This document shows, in pieces, positions 24,633-35,498 of a DNA stretch of 64,000 bases. The stretch comes from Streptomyces coeruleorubidus (GTDB lineage Bacteria; Actinomycetota; Actinomycetes; Streptomycetales; Streptomycetaceae): NCBI RefSeq assembly GCF_008705135.1, contig NZ_CP023694.1, forward strand, positions 5,747,001 to 5,811,000, written 5' to 3'. The position numbers and the translations under genes are program-made. Within the stretch, counting starts at the first letter, position 1. Each line of letters begins with the position of its first letter. The notes under the pieces are model-generated. The model saw only the letters and a list, made by a program, of their open reading frames with translations. It searched no databases and had not been told where the DNA came from.

Positions 24633-26153
24633 ATGGCGGAAAGCAACGAACTCCAGGCGCGCAGCACCATCCACGCGGGAGGGGAATGGCGTGCGGCCGT
24701 CTCCGGCGCCACGCGCGAGATCCTCGACCCCGCGGACGCCCTGCCGTTCGCCGTGGTCGCGGAGGGTGACGAGAAGGACACCGATCTGGCGATCGCCGCC
24801 GCCCGGCGCGCCTTCGACGAGGGGGAGTGGCCGCGGACGCCCGCCGCCGAGCGGGCCGCGCTGCTGCGCCGCGTCGCCGACCTGCTCGTGCGCGACCGCG
24901 AGCAGCTCGGGCTGCTGGAGAGCCGTGACGCCGGCAAGACCGTCGAGGAAGGGCGCGTCGACATCGACTGCGTCGCCGACGCCTTCCGGTACTTCGCCGA
25001 CCTCGTCGCGGCCGAGAGCCCGGGCCGGGTCGTGGACGCCGGCTCGTCCGACATCCACAGCGTCGTCGTCCACGAGCCCATCGGCGTCTGCTCGATGATC
25101 ACGCCCTGGAACTACCCGCTGCTCCAGGCCAGTTGGAAGATCGCCCCGGCCCTGGCCGCCGGAAACACCTTCGTCGTCAAGCCGAGCGAGATCACCCCGA
25201 TGACGACCATCGCGCTGATCGAGCTGCTCGTCGAGGCCGGACTGCCCGCCGGAGTCGCCAACATCGTCACCGGGCCGGGTCATTCGGTCGGCGCGCGCCT
25301 CTCCGAGCACCCCGACGTCGACCTCGTCTCCTTCACCGGCGGCCTGATCAGCGGCACCAAGGTGGCCCAGGCCGCCGCGCCCACCGTCAAGAAGGTCGCC
25401 CTCGAACTCGGCGGCAAGAACCCCAACGTCGTCTTCGCCGACGCCTGCGCCACCGACGAGGCCTTCGACACCGCCGTCGACCAGGCCCTCAACGCCGCCT
25501 TCATCCACAGCGGCCAGGTCTGCTCGGCCGGCGCCCGCCTCATCATCGAGGAGTCCGTGCGGGACCGCTTCGTCACCGAACTCGCCCGCAGGGCCGAGAG
25601 GATCCGGCTCGGCCGCGGCACCGAGGACGGCGTCGAGTGCGGCCCGCTGGTCTCCGAGCAGCAGCGCGCCAAGGTCGAGATGTACGTCGAGTCCGCCCTC
25701 AAGGAGGGCGCCGTGCTGCGCTCCGGCGGCAAGCGCCCCGAACCCTCCCCGCAGCGCCCGGAGAACGGCTACTTCTACGAGCCGACCGTCCTCGACCACT
25801 GCCACCGCGAGATGCGCGTCGTGCGGGAGGAGGTCTTCGGGCCGGTCCTCACCGTCGAGACCTTCCGCACCGAGGACGAGGCCGTCGCCCTCGCCAACGA
25901 CACCGAGTACGGGCTCGCGGGCGGCGTCTGGACCACCGACGCGGGCCGCGCCCGGCGCGTGGCCGGCCGGCTGCGGCACGGCACGATCTGGATCAACGAC
26001 TTCCACCCCTACCTGCCGCAGGCGGAATGGGGCGGTTTCGGCAAGAGCGGAGTGGGCCGCGAGCTCGGCCCGGCCGGGCTCGCCGAGTACCGCGAGACCA
26101 AGCACGTCTACCAGAACCTCGCGCCGAAGCCGGTGCGCTGGTTCGCGGGCTGA
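24633..26153 (+). CDS. betB: Aldehyde dehydrogenase, probable betaine-aldehyde dehydrogenase
   Basis: 506 residues. Oxidises glycine betaine aldehyde to glycine betaine with NAD(P). Aldehyde dehydrogenase landmarks: the conserved Asn in MITPWNYPLLQ, KPSEITP, catalytic Glu in ALELGGKNPNVVF, catalytic Cys297 in HSGQVCSAGARL, and EVFGPVLTVETF. The cofactor-loop motif is SFTGG rather than the commoner FTGS. Substrate is inferred from the next genes: a choline dehydrogenase-like GMC protein and a betaine/choline ABC transporter. Starts at ATG 24633 after aggaacgga. First gene of the five-gene locus. Confidence 0.9.
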   Translation: MAESNELQARSTIHAGGEWRAAVSGATREILDPADALPFAVVAEGDEKDTDLAIAAARRAFDEGEWPRTPAAERAALLRRVADLLVRDREQLGLLESRDAGKTVEEGRVDIDCVADAFRYFADLVAAESPGRVVDAGSSDIHSVVVHEPIGVCSMITPWNYPLLQASWKIAPALAAGNTFVVKPSEITPMTTIALIELLVEAGLPAGVANIVTGPGHSVGARLSEHPDVDLVSFTGGLISGTKVAQAAAPTVKKVALELGGKNPNVVFADACATDEAFDTAVDQALNAAFIHSGQVCSAGARLIIEESVRDRFVTELARRAERIRLGRGTEDGVECGPLVSEQQRAKVEMYVESALKEGAVLRSGGKRPEPSPQRPENGYFYEPTVLDHCHREMRVVREEVFGPVLTVETFRTEDEAVALANDTEYGLAGGVWTTDAGRARRVAGRLRHGTIWINDFHPYLPQAEWGGFGKSGVGRELGPAGLAEYRETKHVYQNLAPKPVRWFAG

Positions 26154-26239
26154 CCCGCACTCCCGACGGCATCCTTCGCACCTCGTTCCCCGGATCCCCG
26201 ACTCCCCGCAGACCTCAGCCCCCCTGGAGTACCACGCCC

Positions 26240-27768
26240 ATGCCCGATAACACCCACGAATTCGACTACGTCGTCATAGGCGGCGGAACCGCAGGTTCCG
26301 TCATCGCCTCCCGACTGACCGAGAACCCCGACGTCACCGTCGCCGTCATCGAGGGCGGCCCGAGCGACGTCGGCCGCGACGACGTGCTGACCCTGCGCCG
26401 CTGGATGGGCCTGCTGGGCGGCGAGCTCGACTACGACTACCCCACCACCGAGCAGCCGCGCGGGAACTCGCACATCCGGCACAGCCGGGCCCGGGTCCTG
26501 GGCGGCTGCTCCTCGCACAACACGCTGATCGCGTTCAAGCCGCTGCCCGCCGACTGGGACGAGTGGGAGGCCGCCGGCGCCAAGGGCTGGGGCGCGGTGC
26601 AGATGGAGGCGTACTTCGCCCGCCTGCTCAACAATGTCGTCCCGGTCGACGAGAAGGACCGGAACGCCATCGCCCGTGACTTCGTCGACGCCGCCCAGGA
26701 GGCGCTGGGCGTGCCGCGCGTCGACGGCTTCAACAAGAAGCCGTTCACCGAGGGCGTCGGCTTCTTCGACCTCGCCTACCACCCCGAGAACAACAAGCGG
26801 TCCTCGGCGTCGGTGGCGTATCTGCACCCGGTGATGGACGAGCGCCCCAACCTGACGATCCTGCTGGAGACCTGGGCGTACAAGCTGGAGCTGAACGGCA
26901 ACCGCGCCGAGGGCGTGCACGTGCGCACCAAGGACGGCGAGGAGATCCTCGTCAGGGCGCGGGGCGAGGTCCTGCTGTGCGCCGGCGCCGTCGACTCGCC
27001 CCGGCTGCTGATGCACTCCGGCATCGGCCCGAAGGCGGACCTGGAGAAGCTCGGCATCCCCGTCGCGCACGACCTGCCGGGCGTCGGCGAGAACCTGCTC
27101 GACCACCCCGAGTCGGTCATCGTGTGGGAGACCAACGGCCCCATCCCGGAGAACTCCGCGATGGACTCGGACGCGGGCCTGTTCGTGCGCCGCGACCCCG
27201 AACTGCCGCACCCGGACCTGATGTTCCACTTCTACCAGATCCCGTTCACGGACAACCCGGAGCGACTGGGGTACCAGCGGCCGGAGTTCGGCGTCTCGAT
27301 GACCCCGAACATCCCCAAGCCGAAGAGCCGCGGGCGGCTGTACCTGACCAGCGCCGACCCCGAGGCCAAGCCCGCCCTGGACTTCCGCTACTTCACCGAC
27401 GAGGACGACTACGACGGCAAGACCCTCGTCGACGGCATCAAGATCGCCCGCGAGATCGCCAAGACCGAACCGCTGGCCGGCTGGCTCAAGCGCGAGGTGG
27501 CCCCGGGCCCGGACGTCACCGGTGACGAGGAACTCGGCGAGTACGCCCGCAAGGTCGCGCACACCGTCTACCACCCCGCGGGCACCTGCAAGATGGGCGA
27601 CGCCGACGACCGGCTCGCGGTCGTCGACCCCGAGCTGCGTATCCGCGGCCTGGAGGGCATCCGCATCGCCGATGCCTCCGTGTTCCCCACGATGACCACC
27701 GTCAACCCGATGATCGGCGTGCTCATGGTCGGGGAGAAGGCCGCCGAGCTGATCGGTGGTGGTTCCCG

Positions 27769-27772
<4 letters not shown>
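26240..27772 (+). CDS. betA: GMC-family oxidoreductase, probable choline dehydrogenase
   Basis: 510 residues from ATG 26240 (the open frame upstream is a shadow of betB). FAD-dependent; in this setting it should oxidise choline to betaine aldehyde for BetB. Visible: the FAD-binding DYVVIGGGTAGSVIASRL (about 8-25), the GMC signature RARVLGGCSSHN (about 80-91), the second signature GAVDSPRLLMHSGIG (about 250-264), and C-terminal catalytic HTVYHPAGTCKMG (about 441-453, His) with DASVFPTMTTVNPM (Asn). It stops overlapping the ABC ATPase start (GTGA). Confidence 0.88.
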
Positions 27773-28877
<1,105 letters not shown>

Positions 28878-28878
<1 letters not shown>

Positions 28879-30827
28879 TGGCGACCATCACCGCCTCCCC
28901 GCCCCGTATCGGCCTGCCCGGGCTGCTCAAGAGCCGGGCCTTCCAGAAGCTGCTGCTCCTGGCCGTCGCCGCGGCGATCCTCGTGCCGCTGGCGAACGCC
29001 CGCTGGGCGAGCGGCACCTGGCCGAGCGCACTGACCGTCGACTTCTCCGAGCCGCTCGCCAAGGCCAGCGACTGGATCATCGACAACCGCGACAGCCACC
29101 CGCTGTTCCTGTACTTCTTCGGCCACGTCAGCAACGTCGTCGTGATCGCCGTACGGGCCGTCTACCTCACCCTCCTCGCCATCGGCTGGGCGGGCGTCAC
29201 GGCCCTGGGCGCGCTGGTCGCCTGGCGCGTCGCGGGCGTGCGGCTCGCGCTCGGCACGGCCGTCGCGTTCCTCGCCTGCGGCCTGCTCGGCATGTGGGTG
29301 CCGACCATGCAGACACTCGCCCTGATGGTCGTCGCGGTCGTCGCGTCGGTCGTCGTCGGCATGCTGCTCGGGCTCGCCGCCGGTCTCTCCGACCGGATGG
29401 ACCGCGTCCTGCGCCCGGTCCTGGACACCATGCAGGTGCTGCCCGCCTTCGCCTACCTGCTGCCGGTCGTGCTGGTCTTCGGCATCGGCGTCCCGGCGGC
29501 CGTCCTGGCCACCGTCATCTACGCCGCCCCGCCCATGGCCCGCCTGACCTCGCTCGGTCTGCGCGGCGCCGACAAGGAGGTGCTGGAGGCCGTCGCGTCG
29601 CTCGGCTCCACCGCACGGCAGCGGCTGCTGACCGCCCGGCTCCCGCTGGCCCGCAAGGAACTCCTGCTCGGCGTCAACCAGACGATCATGATGGCGCTGT
29701 CCATGGCCGTCATCGCGGCCGTCATCGGCGCGGGCGGTCTCGGTGACCGCGTCTACCAGGCACTGGCCTCGGTCGACGTCGGTGCCGCGCTCGCCGCCGG
29801 TATCCCGATCGTGCTGCTGGCCGTCGTCCTGGACCGCGTCACCGGCGCGGCGGGGGAGAAGCTCGGCGCCGAACCGGAACCCCGCAGCGGAGTCCGCTGG
29901 CTCGTCGCCCTCATCGGCGTGGTCGCCGTGGCGGTCGCCGGGCGTCTCGCCGGCCGGCTCGACTGGCCCGAAGCCTGGATCGTCGGCATCGCCGAGCCCG
30001 TCAACCGCGCCGTCGACTGGATGACCGCGCACCTGTACTCCGGCGTCCCCGTCATCGGCGGCACCGCCGACTGGGCCGGCCACTTCACCACCTGGGTCCT
30101 CGACCCGATGCGGGACAGCCTGCAGGCGCTGCCCTGGTGGGGGGTCCTGCTGATCGTCGCCGCCCTCGCCTGGGTGATCGGCACCTGGCGCACCGCGCTC
30201 ACCGCTGTCCTCGCCATGGCCGCGATCGGCGTCCTCGGCGTCTGGAAGCCCTCCCTGGACACCCTCTCCCAGGTCCTCGCGGCCGTCGCCGTCACCCTCG
30301 TCGTCGGGTTCGCCGTCGGTATCGCCGCGGCCCGCAGCGACCGCCTGGAGCGGGCGCTGCGCCCCGTCCTCGACGTCTTCCAGACGATGCCGCAGTTCGT
30401 GTACCTGATCCCGGTCGTCGCCCTGTTCGGCGTCGGCCGCGCCCCGGCCGTCGCGGCCGCGATCGTGTACGCGCTCCCGGCCGTCGTCCGTATCACCACC
30501 CAGGGCCTGCGCCAGGTCGACCCGGCCGCGCTGGAGGCCTCCGGCTCGCTCGGCGCGACCAGCTGGCAGCAGCTGAAGCAGGTCCAGCTCCCGCTGGCCC
30601 GCCCGGCCCTGCTGCTCGCCGTCAACCAGGGCCTCGTCCTGGTCCTCGCCGTCGTCGTCATCGGCGGCCTGGTCGGCGGTGGCGCGCTCGGCTACGACGT
30701 CGTCTTCGGCCTCGCCCAGGGCGACCTCGCGACCGGTCTGGTGGCCGGTGGGGCGATCGTCTGCCTCGGACTGATGCTCGACCGGGTGACCCAGCCCACC
30801 GAACGCCGCGCGAAGAAGGGAGCGTGA
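28878..30827 (+). CDS. Fused double permease of the betaine/choline ABC transporter
   Basis: 649 residues from ATG 28878, which overlaps the ATPase stop (TGATG). Two ProW-like permease halves are fused in one chain. The first has its cytoplasmic loop at EAVASLGSTARQRLLTARLP and the second at EASGSLGATSWQQLKQVQLP, both EAA-type loops that contact the ATPase. Each half is preceded by an extra membrane part, and the junction lies around residues 315-360. The usual transporter has a homodimeric permease, so this tandem fusion makes both subunits in one polypeptide. The binding protein starts two bases later. Confidence 0.9.
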
Positions 30828-30828
30828 C

Positions 30829-31785
30829 ATGCGAGTCCGCAAGACGGCCCTCGTCGCCGCTCTGAGCTCCCTGGCGCTGCTCACCGGCTGCGGCGCCGCC
30901 GACATGACCAAGCAGGCCTCGCCCTTCGCCAACGCGCAGGGCGCCAAGACCGTGACCCTGTCCGTGCAGTCCTGGGTGGGCGCCCAAGCCAACGTGGCCG
31001 TCGCCCAGTACATCCTGGAGCACGAGCTGGGCTATCGCGTCGACACCGTCCAGGTCGACGAGGTGCCCGCCTGGGACGCCCTCAGCCAGGGCCGCGTCGA
31101 CGCGCTCCTGGAGGACTGGGGCCACCCCGAGCAGGAGCAGCGGTACGTCAAGGACAAGAAGACGATCACCGACGGCGGTGAACTCGGCGTCACCGGCCAC
31201 ATCGGCTGGTTCGTCCCGACGTACCTCGCCAAGCAGCACCCGGACATCACGAACTGGAAGAACCTCAACAAGTACTCCCACCTGTTCCGCACCCCGGAGA
31301 GCGGCGACAAGGGCCAGCTGATGGACGGCTCGCCGTCCTACGTCACCAACGACAAGGCGCTGGTGAAGAACCTGAAGCTGGACTACCAGGTGGTGTTCGC
31401 GGGCTCCGAGGCGGCGCAGATCACGCAGATGCGGCAGTTCGCCAAGGAGAAGAAGCCCTTCCTCACCTACTGGTACACGCCCCAGTGGCTCTTCAAGAAG
31501 GTCCCCATGACCGAGGTGAAGCTGCCGCCGTACAAGGAGGGTTGCGACGCCGACCCGGAGAAGGTCGCCTGCGCCTATCCGCACACGCCGCTGAAGAAGT
31601 ACCTGAACTCGGGCTTCGCGAAGAACGGCGGCAAGGCGGCGGCCTTCCTGAAGAAGTTCGAGTGGACGACCGAGGACCAGAACGAGGTCTCCCTGATGAT
31701 CGCCGACAAGAAGATGACGCCGGAGGACGCGGCGAAGAAGTGGGCGGACAGCCACAAGTCCACGTGGAAGAAGTGGCTGTCCTGA
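30829..31785 (+). CDS. Glycine betaine/choline-binding lipoprotein
   Basis: 318 residues. Lipobox LLTGC with Cys21, so a lipid-anchored solute-binding protein of the ProX/OpuAC type. The betaine-binding family is suggested by SVQSWVGAQANVAVAQYILEH-like start, WDALSQGRVDALLEDWG (about 82-98), Trp-rich pocket segments GHIGWFVPTYL and YWYTPQWLFKKV. It is the last gene of the betA/ABC operon and delivers the ligand to the fused permease. Whether choline or betaine is the main ligand cannot be told from sequence alone. Confidence 0.88.
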   Translation: MRVRKTALVAALSSLALLTGCGAADMTKQASPFANAQGAKTVTLSVQSWVGAQANVAVAQYILEHELGYRVDTVQVDEVPAWDALSQGRVDALLEDWGHPEQEQRYVKDKKTITDGGELGVTGHIGWFVPTYLAKQHPDITNWKNLNKYSHLFRTPESGDKGQLMDGSPSYVTNDKALVKNLKLDYQVVFAGSEAAQITQMRQFAKEKKPFLTYWYTPQWLFKKVPMTEVKLPPYKEGCDADPEKVACAYPHTPLKKYLNSGFAKNGGKAAAFLKKFEWTTEDQNEVSLMIADKKMTPEDAAKKWADSHKSTWKKWLS

Positions 31786-31791
31786 GCGTCC

Positions 31792-32511
31792 CTACGGTCG
31801 CAGGCCTTCGGCGATCTCCCGCAGGGCCCGGGTGGCCCGCCGCTGGAGCCCGGGCCCGAAGGTGATCCGGGTGGCCCCTCGCGCGCCGAGTTCGGCGGGC
31901 GAGGGGCCCTCGCCGACCGGGGCGCCCACGTTGATCGGCCCCTGGATGCCGGCCCGCAGCAGTGGCAGCACCTCCGGCGGGGCCCCGATGGGGTAGACGC
32001 AGTCGGCGCCCGCGGCGACGTACAACGCGGCCCGCTCCACGGCCTGTCCGGGGTCGGCGACCCCGCGGGCGAAGGTGTCCACGCGCGCGTTGACGAAGAG
32101 CCGGTCCGCCGCGGCCGACCGCACCTCGGCCAGCCAGTCGGCGTGCGCACGCGGGTCCTTGAGCACCCCGCCCTCGGAGTCCTCCAGGTTGCAGCCCACC
32201 GCCCCCGTCTCCAGCAGCCGCTCCACCAGCTCCTTGGGCGCGAGCCCGTACCCGCCCTCCACGTCCGCCGAGACGGGCACGTCGACGGCCCGGACGATCC
32301 GGGCGACCGCCGCGAACATCTCGTCGGCCGGGGTGTGCCCGTCCTCGTAGCCGAGGGAGGCGGCGACCCCGGCACTGGGCGTGGCGAGCGCCGGGAACCC
32401 GGCCTCGGCGAACACCCGGGCGCTGGCCGCGTCCCAGGGGCCGGGCAGGACCAGGGGATCGCCGGGCGCCCGGTGGCGGTGCAGGGCGCGGAACACTTCA
32501 ACCTTGCTCAT
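31792..32511 (-). CDS. Isocitrate lyase/PEP-mutase-family protein
   Basis: 239 residues. TIM-barrel family with the marks VLPGPWDAASARVFAEAGF (about 17-35), ATPSAGVAASLGY, metal-binding DVEGGYG (about 82-88), NLEDSEGG (about 107-114) and VNARVDTF. The loop KKCGH of true isocitrate lyase is absent, so it is more likely a carbon-phosphorus mutase-like or 2,3-dimethylmalate-lyase-like C-C lyase of unknown substrate. ATG 32511 overlaps the stop of the upstream AhpD-like gene by four bases, so it is the third gene of a minus-strand operon. It converges on the binding-protein gene with 6 bases between. Confidence 0.8.
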   Translation of the reverse strand: MSKVEVFRALHRHRAPGDPLVLPGPWDAASARVFAEAGFPALATPSAGVAASLGYEDGHTPADEMFAAVARIVRAVDVPVSADVEGGYGLAPKELVERLLETGAVGCNLEDSEGGVLKDPRAHADWLAEVRSAAADRLFVNARVDTFARGVADPGQAVERAALYVAAGADCVYPIGAPPEVLPLLRAGIQGPINVGAPVGEGPSPAELGARGATRITFGPGLQRRATRALREIAEGLRP

Positions 32512-32954
32512 GGCGTGTACCCCCCAGGCGGGATCCGGCGGCTGACCATCACCCGGTTCCAGTTGTTGATGGCGACGACGAGGCCGATCAGATGGGCGAG
32601 TTCGGCCTCGTCGAAGTGTTTCGCGGCCTGCTCGTACACCTCGTCCGGCACAAAACCGGCGGTCAGCACCGTCACGGCCTCGGTCAGCGCCAGCGCGGCA
32701 CGCTCCCGCTCGTCGAAGACGTCCCCGGCCTCCTCCCAGGCCGCCAGCAGGTCGAGCTGCTTCTCGCTCACCCCGTACTCGCGGGCGATCGCGAGATGCA
32801 TGTCGAGGCAGAACGCGCAGTGGTTGACCTGCGAGGCGCGGATCACGACGAGTTCGGCGAGGGCCGGGTCGCCGAGGCCCTGCTTGGCGACCTTGCTGAG
32901 CGCGGACAGGGCCCGGCCGACCGCCGGGTCCAGCAGCCGTGTCCGGGCCGTCAC
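32508..32954 (-). CDS. AhpD-like / carboxymuconolactone-decarboxylase-family protein 1
   Basis: 148 residues from GTG 32954, which overlaps the upstream stop (GTGA); the longer frame would run into the upstream gene. The redox motif is HCAFCLDMH (about 46-54, Cys-x-x-Cys plus His) as in AhpD-type alkylhydroperoxidases. TEAVTVLTAGFVPDEVYEQA and INNWNRVMVSRRIPPGGY match the family. It may reduce peroxides or support a lipoamide-linked peroxidase; substrate unknown. Second gene of the operon with a close homologue just upstream. Confidence 0.85.
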   Translation of the reverse strand: MTARTRLLDPAVGRALSALSKVAKQGLGDPALAELVVIRASQVNHCAFCLDMHLAIAREYGVSEKQLDLLAAWEEAGDVFDERERAALALTEAVTVLTAGFVPDEVYEQAAKHFDEAELAHLIGLVVAINNWNRVMVSRRIPPGGYTP

Positions 32955-33460
32955 TTGTACTGGCCCGGCTGGTAGTGCCCCGGCGCCATACGGCACGTCA
33001 CCCCAAAGCGGTTCCAGGCGTTGATCGCCGTGATCGCGGCGATGAGCTGTGCCAGCTCGGCCTCCTCGAAGTGCTCGGCGGCCTTCTCGTACACCTCGTC
33101 CGGCACGAAACCGTCCGTCAGGACCGTCACGGCCTCCGTCAGCTCCAGGGCCGCGATCTCCTTCGCGGTGTAGAAGTGCCGCGACTCGTCCCAGGCGCTG
33201 AGCTGGAGGATCCGCTCGACACTCTCGCCCGTCGCCAGGGCGTCCTTGGTGTGCATGTCGATGCAGAAGGCGCAGTGGTTGATCTGGGAGGCGCGGATCT
33301 TCACCAGCTCGTACAGCTTGTGGTCGAGTCCCTGCCGGGCGGCGATCTCCAGCCGGACCATCGCCTTGTAGACCTCGGGCGCGTGCTTGGCCCAGTCCAG
33401 GCGGGCGGGCTGCTCGGGGGCGTACTCCACGGTCGTCGCGTCATCGGTGTGTGTCGTCAT
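32951..33460 (-). CDS. AhpD-like / carboxymuconolactone-decarboxylase-family protein 2
   Basis: 169 residues, ATG 33460. CxxC motif in NHCAFCIDMHT (about 67-77). It aligns over most of its length with the following gene (EAVTVLTDGFVPDEVYEKAAEHFEEAEL versus the same pattern), so the two arose by duplication. A TAGGGT hexamer sits just 7 bases before the ATG, which would give a leaderless or nearly leaderless mRNA. It is divergent from the MocR regulator, whose probable target it is. Confidence 0.87.
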   Translation of the reverse strand: MTTHTDDATTVEYAPEQPARLDWAKHAPEVYKAMVRLEIAARQGLDHKLYELVKIRASQINHCAFCIDMHTKDALATGESVERILQLSAWDESRHFYTAKEIAALELTEAVTVLTDGFVPDEVYEKAAEHFEEAELAQLIAAITAINAWNRFGVTCRMAPGHYQPGQYK

Positions 33461-33507
33461 GTCCTCGACCCTAGGAAGGAAGCAGCCCAGGGGTATGGTC
33501 CATTTCC

Positions 33508-34896
33508 ATGGCGGAACAGTGGGCCACTTTAGGCATCGATCTGCACCTGGAGCCGACCGGCCCGGGTCTGCGCCGGGGGCTGACCGACGCGCTGCGCGAA
33601 GCGGTGCGCTCCGGCCGGCTGGCCCCCGGCACCCGGCTGCCCTCCTCCCGCGCGCTCGCCGCCGACCTGGGCATCGCCCGCAACACGGTCGCCGACGCCT
33701 ACGCCGACCTGGTCGCCGAGGGCTGGCTCACCGCCCGCCAGGGCTCGGGGACCCGGGTCGCCGACCGGACGGTGGTCCCGCCGGCGGGCACGGCACCCCG
33801 CGCCCGCGAACGCGGCCGACCCGCCTACGACCTGCGCCCCGGCAGCCCCGACCTGGCCTCCTTCCCGCGCGCGGAGTGGCTCAAGGCCGCCCGCCGCGCC
33901 CTGACCGCCGCCCCCCACCACGCCCTCGACTACGGCGACCCCCGCGGCCGCCCCGAGCTGCGCGCCGCGCTCGCCGGCTACCTCTCCCGGGCCCGGGGCG
34001 TACGCGCCGAGCCCGGACGGATCGTGGTGTGCGCCGGCTTCGCGCACGGCCTGAAGCTGCTCGGCACGGCCCTGCGGGCGCGCGGGGCACGGACGGTCGC
34101 CGTCGAGTCGTACGGGCTCGACGTGCACTGGAGGCTCCTGGCCGCGTCCGGTCTGCGCACGGTCCCGCTGCCCTTCGACCGACTGGGCACCGACCCGGGC
34201 GCGTTGTCCGCCGCCGACGCGGTCCTCCTCACGCCCGCCCATCAGTTCCCCATGGGCGTCCCCCTGCACCGCGACCGTCGCGCGGCCGTCGTGGACTGGG
34301 CGCGCCGCACCGGCGGGCTGGTGCTGGAGGACGACTACGACGGCGAGTTCCGCTACGACCGTCAGCCCGTGGGCGCTCTCCAGGGTCTGGACCCCGACCG
34401 GGTGGTCTACCTGGGCACCGCGAGCAAGTCGCTGGCGCCCGGGCTGCGGCTGGCCTGGATGGTGCTGCCGCCGGGCCTCGCGGAGGAGATCGTGGCGGCC
34501 AAGGGCGGGGTCGACATCTGCGGGGTGCTGGACCAGCTCACCCTGGCCGAGTTCCTCACCTCCGGGGCCTACGACCGCCACGTCCGCGCGACCCGCCTGC
34601 ACTACCGGCGCCGCCGGGACGCCCTGGTCGCCGCCGTCGCGGCCCGGACCTCCGAAGCCCGGGTCACCGGCATCGCGGCCGGCCTGCACGTCCTGCTGCG
34701 GCTGCCGCCTGGCACCGAGCAGTCGGTGCTCCAGGCTGCCCACTGGCAGGGCCTGGCGGTCCACGGGCTCACCCGCTACCGGCACGCCGCCTCGGTCGTC
34801 GAGCCGACCGACGCCCTGGTCGTCGGCTACGGGACACCGCCGGACCACGCGTGGTCGGGGGCGCTGGACGCACTGTGCGCGGTACTGCCCGGATAA
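33508..34896 (+). CDS. MocR-type PLP-dependent transcriptional regulator
   Basis: 462 residues. Residues about 20-85 are a GntR-like winged helix (LRRGLTDALREAVRSGRLAPG, RLPSSRALAADLGIARNTV). The rest is a fold-type I aminotransferase-like domain with the PLP lysine in GTASKSLAPGLRLAWM (about 309-324) and the Asp-Tyr pair in LEDDYDGEFRY. MocR proteins sense PLP or amine/amino-acid compounds and act on adjacent genes. A TATGGT hexamer ends 8 bases before ATG 33508, so a leaderless transcript is possible. The divergent AhpD-like pair and the AhpD-like gene downstream are likely targets. Confidence 0.88.
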   Translation: MAEQWATLGIDLHLEPTGPGLRRGLTDALREAVRSGRLAPGTRLPSSRALAADLGIARNTVADAYADLVAEGWLTARQGSGTRVADRTVVPPAGTAPRARERGRPAYDLRPGSPDLASFPRAEWLKAARRALTAAPHHALDYGDPRGRPELRAALAGYLSRARGVRAEPGRIVVCAGFAHGLKLLGTALRARGARTVAVESYGLDVHWRLLAASGLRTVPLPFDRLGTDPGALSAADAVLLTPAHQFPMGVPLHRDRRAAVVDWARRTGGLVLEDDYDGEFRYDRQPVGALQGLDPDRVVYLGTASKSLAPGLRLAWMVLPPGLAEEIVAAKGGVDICGVLDQLTLAEFLTSGAYDRHVRATRLHYRRRRDALVAAVAARTSEARVTGIAAGLHVLLRLPPGTEQSVLQAAHWQGLAVHGLTRYRHAASVVEPTDALVVGYGTPPDHAWSGALDALCAVLPG

Positions 34897-34944
34897 TCGC
34901 GCGAATTCTCCTCCGGAATGCCGTCCAACGGATATGGTCACCCC

Positions 34945-35412
34945 ATGAGCGAAAGCACTTCCATATCCCGCGTGGCCCTCAAGAAAATAACCCCCGACGT
35001 CTCGGCCGCAATGGGCTCCCTGCACGCCGCCGCCGTTTCCGCGGCCCAGGACGCCAAACTCGAACCGGAACTGCTGGAACTGGTCAGGATCCGCGCCTCG
35101 CAGATCAACGGCTGCGCGTTCTGCATCGACATGCACACCAGGGACGCCCGCGGCCAGGGCGAGACCGAGCAGCGCATCTACGCCCTGAACGCCTGGCGGG
35201 AGACGCCGTTCTTCACCGAACGCGAGCGCGCGGCACTGGCCTTGACGGAGGCGGTGACCCTCGTCCACGACGGTCGCGTCCCGGACGCGGTGTACGCCGA
35301 GGCGGCCGGGGTGTTCGACGAGAACCAGATCGCGGCGCTCATCTGGTCGGCCACGGTCATCAACGCGTACAACCGGATTGCGATAGCGACGCGTATGGCC
35401 CCGAAGGGCTGA
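34945..35412 (+). CDS. AhpD-like / carboxymuconolactone-decarboxylase-family protein 3
   Basis: 155 residues from ATG 34945, 48 bases after the MocR stop; TATGGT lies 6 bases before the start. Redox motif NGCAFCIDMHT (about 53-63). Same family as the two proteins on the other side of MocR but more distant. An in-frame ATG at 34918 is an alternative start. An imperfect second copy of the coding end follows the stop (see repeat). Confidence 0.87.
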   Translation: MSESTSISRVALKKITPDVSAAMGSLHAAAVSAAQDAKLEPELLELVRIRASQINGCAFCIDMHTRDARGQGETEQRIYALNAWRETPFFTERERAALALTEAVTLVHDGRVPDAVYAEAAGVFDENQIAALIWSATVINAYNRIAIATRMAPKG

Positions 35413-35442
35413 ATGAACGTATGGTGCCGAAAGGCTGAATAA
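35392..35442. repeat. 25-bp tandem near-duplication over the gene end
   Basis: 35392-35416 and 35418-35442 match at 21 of 25 bases. The first copy holds the last codons and stop of the AhpD-like gene; the second repeats them with a changed stop context. It looks like a small tandem duplication of the gene end. Confidence 0.6.
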
Positions 35443-35498
35443 GGCAGCGGAATGTGCGCCGGGTCGAATTCGGCCCGGCGCCCTCGGCATTCATGAAT

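Noticed and set aside
25133..26239. Upstream extension of the betA reading frame
   Set aside because: Runs out of frame through betB; the GMC protein begins naturally at 26240.
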